Assembly: GCA_900073065.1 (NCBI GenBank)
Contig: FJOG01000004.1
Location: 858,985 to 922,984 of the forward strand
Direction of reading: 5' to 3'
DNA from: Phialocephala subalpina
Taxonomy: Eukaryota; Ascomycota; Leotiomycetes; Helotiales; Mollisiaceae
Length of the DNA: 64,000 nucleotides
The notes below the pieces were generated by a model, which was given only the letters and a program-made list of their open reading frames with translations, did not search any database and was not told the DNA's origin. Positions 61,812-64,000 of the stretch are shown piece by piece (position 1 is the stretch's first letter; each line of letters opens with the position of its first letter). Position numbers and translations under genes: made by a program.

Positions 61812-62855
61812 TACATACCAACAACACTCAACGCATACCAACAACCACAACACCAGCAAAGCCCGAGAGGAAGGAGAGGGAAAGAGACCAACAGACATGA
61901 GGACTTCGACGTGCTACCATCGTCAACAGATTAGGAGACGATGTGGAAGGCTAGGGACCAGAGAAAATGCATGACGAATATGGGAATGGTTTCAGGTCAG
62001 GGTCATTGGGAGGGTTGGTCATATTTATGGGTACAACATACATTTGCCCGATTTCTTTGTTCAAGAAGATGTATATAATACCCGGCTGTCAGTCATCTGG
62101 CAGATTTTAGCTATGTCTACTACAGTACTCTTCTCCAATTGATGCTGGTTCCTTCTGGGAGTCTTCTTAAGCTTGTGTAACGCCACTTCAAATATCGTGC
62201 ATAAGGTGAAAGATATGGGAGGTCTGCTGCCGTTGGATAACAGTGCCTATGTCAACCTTCCTCCTGAAGTCTTCCACACCCTCGGACAATTCATACGAGC
62301 TTGTGAAGCACGACAGGCCGACCGACCAATATATTTCCACGTTCTGAGACCTGGGGAAGCACGTGTACAGTGAAACGTCCAAACTCAGGCTGTCACAAGC
62401 CTGGAGGGGCAGCATGGTGGGGGTCACTATGCCCCTGCAAGAAATGATGCAGCGGCGTGAGCGGCAACATGGTCCAAGAACAGACGAAGCCCCGGATAGG
62501 CTGAAGCCAGTGAAGACCAGGATTTCTTTTGAATCAAAACCCTATCTACTCTAACTCTCCACGATAATTCTCCTCCTCGGCTTACAAAGGGAACGAACAA
62601 ACGATTCGATTTGTTGGTATACATCATTCCACGTCGGACATTCGAAGTGTTGGCAAAGTGGCGGTCTTTACCAAGAGGACTGTATCCACGTTTCGATTTT
62701 CAAATGATTCAATAACACCAGTCGAAAGCACTCCCTACGCCCGGCCTCTGCTAAATCTCCACAGCAGGTTGGACGATACTGGAGTTAGTTAACATTGGCC
62801 CCCCTTGGAAGGAGCTTGAATTCTCTTGTCTAGCGGAAGGTGGACTTTGGCCAGC
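61812..62855. other. Intergenic stretch between RNase H1 and antiporter genes
   Basis: About 1 kb without a convincing gene. The 62173-62373 plus frame and others are short and not family-like. Presumed RNase H1 terminator region and antiporter promoter. Confidence 0.45.
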
Positions 62856-64000
62856 ATGCCTACACTCTCGGTGACGAATTTCAACATCGTCTGTTCCGTG
62901 CTCGGCGGCTTCATTACATTGTTCGGACTGGTGTCGTATCTCTTCAAGGAGAAGTTCTACTTGTCTGAAGCTCGTTCGTTTTCTCAGCCACTCAAATTGT
63001 ACGTCGCTGACAGAAGCAGTGATCTCCCTCATCGCAGGCATTATCTTCTCCCCGCACGCGACCAATTTCGTCAAGCCCCTCGAATACACTGGCTCCCAAG
63101 CAAACCTTGATGCAGCCACTCTCTATTTCTCCCGACTCGTTCTCGGCGTCCAGCTTGTCCTGGCAGGCGTTCAATTGCCATCCCGCTATCTGCAGAAAGA
63201 ATGGAAGCCTCTCGCCCTCCTGCTAGGTCCCATCATGACCGTTATGTGGTTGGCAAGCAGTCTGCTGGTCTGGGCAATGGTCCCGAACCTGTCGTTCCTA
63301 CATGCTTTGGCGGTTGGGGCTTGTGTAACGCCTACGGATCCGGTTCTGAGCAATTCGATTGTCAAGGGCAAGTTTGCGGATAAGAATATTCCGAAGGATT
63401 TGCAGAAGATTATTGTTGCGGAGTCGGGCGCGAACGATGGTCTGGGATACCCATATTTGTTCCTTGCGCTGTATCTGATCAAATACACGGGCGAAGGTGG
63501 ATTGGGACAAACTGGTGGTGCGAGGACGGCTGTTGGGCTGTGGTTCGGCGAGACGTGGGGATATACGATTATTCTCAGCATTATCTACGGATTCGCCGTT
63601 GGTTGGATAGCGAAGGAACTTCTTCACTGTAAGTTTGGACAAAACGCTCCTTGGATGCTCCAAACTGGCCCATGACATTTGCCTGAGACAATGTCCCAAT
63701 TCTCCAGAGACATTTTGTTCCGAGCAATTGCTGACTGGTACGCAGGGGCCGAAGAGAGGAAATTTGTCGATCGAGAGAGTTTCTTGGTCTTCGCTATCAC
63801 ACTGGCGCTGTTCATTGTCGGCACTTGCGGCATGATTGGCAGTGACGATGTCCTGGCCTGCTTCATTGCGGGTAATGCATTTACCTGGGACGATTGGTTC
63901 CGCCTGGAGACTTTGGACGACTCGCTGCAGCCTACTATTGATATGCTGCTTAATCTGTCAGTTTTCATCTGGTTTGGCGCCATCTGCCCTTGGGCTATGT
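62856..64000 (+). CDS. Plasma-membrane Na+(K+)/H+ antiporter, Nha1/Sod2 type (3' end outside window)
   Basis: Exons 62856-62973, 63020-63628 and 63746-64000 and beyond give about 327 residues before the window ends; full-length fungal relatives are 700-1000 residues. At least seven membrane helices are visible: FNIVCSVLGGFITLFGLVSYLF, LISLIAGIIFSPHATNFVKPL, LVLGVQLVLAGVQLP, LLLGPIMTVMWLASSLLVW, the ACVTPTDPVLSNSIVKGKFAD motif, ESGANDGLGYPYLFLALYLI and GMIGSDDVLACFIAGNAFTWDDWF. The TPTDP and SGANDG motifs are the cation-proton antiporter 1 core, with Asp in the transport site. The enzyme exports Na+ or K+ in exchange for protons to maintain pH and salt homeostasis. The start MPTLSVTNFNIVCS is typical. 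Intron 2 (63629-63745) contains the AATGTCC hairpin also seen in the Zn2Cys6 gene. The regulatory cytosolic tail is not in view. Confidence 0.92.
63690..63714 (+). repeat. Intronic hairpin element in intron 2 of the antiporter gene
   Basis: AATGTC (63690-63695) and GACATT (63709-63714) around CCAATTCTCCAGA, in a 117-nt intron. The word order AATGTCCCA...CC.G.GACATT aligns with the elements in introns 3-6 of the Zn2Cys6 gene 11 kb away. Confidence 0.8.

Noticed and set aside
62173..62373. 66-codon plus-strand frame
   Set aside because: Short, no motif, and no splice partner; not called as a gene.

Overview
The window is a contig piece from a filamentous ascomycete (Pezizomycotina). The signs are dense genes with many 46-165 bp GT-AG introns carrying CTAAC/CTGAC-type branch sites, a velvet regulator (VeA), Zn(II)2Cys6 transcription factors, an RTA1 membrane protein, and an NLR-type STAND protein with fungal domain order. 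Leotiomycetes is my best guess from the flavour of the proteins, but that is a weak inference. No tRNA, rRNA or CRISPR array was recognised. There is one 364-base assembly gap (35674-36037).

Layout: 1-753 is the 3' end of a C6 transcription factor. 1.9-2.7 kb holds an unrecognised multi-pass membrane protein (minus). 3.6-12.8 kb is the most striking block. It contains a caspase-like (C14) protease spliced in frame to a DUF6594 three-helix membrane domain (minus), a small hydrophilic 'allergen'-type gene (plus), and an NLR with alpha/beta-hydrolase, NB-ARC and TPR domains (minus). Together they suggest a cell-death or allorecognition locus. 13.6-14.8 kb is a frameshifted F-box gene. Conserved housekeeping genes follow: a monothiol glutaredoxin (15.1-16.1), a CYSTM protein (17.6-18.1), the actin-binding protein Abp1 (19.5-22.3), a very large F-box protein (23.1-28.3), and HPPD of tyrosine catabolism (28.9-30.2) facing a TTC36-like TPR gene (30.9-31.8).

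31.8-42.2 kb has no supportable gene. It holds a family of short hairpin repeats, a 22-bp inverted repeat, the assembly gap and a seemingly exact 250-bp tandem duplication. It ends at veA (42.2-44.0). Next are a large disordered protein (45.4-48.3), an RTA1-family exporter (49.3-50.2) facing a Upc2-like Zn2Cys6 regulator (50.9-53.0), about 4 kb of apparently non-coding DNA, 6-phosphofructo-2-kinase/fructose-2,6-bisphosphatase (57.0-59.4), RNase H1 (60.7-61.8) and the 5' part of an Nha1-type Na+/H+ antiporter (62.9 to the edge).

The most unusual nucleotide-level signal is a recurring hairpin, AATGTCCC...GGGACATT. It sits inside four consecutive introns of the Zn2Cys6 gene and one intron of the unrelated antiporter, and related hairpins lie in the 32-33 kb repeat cluster and at 55.6 kb. 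This looks like an introner-like or miniature mobile element family. Exon models below were made by hand from splice signals and reading-frame continuity.
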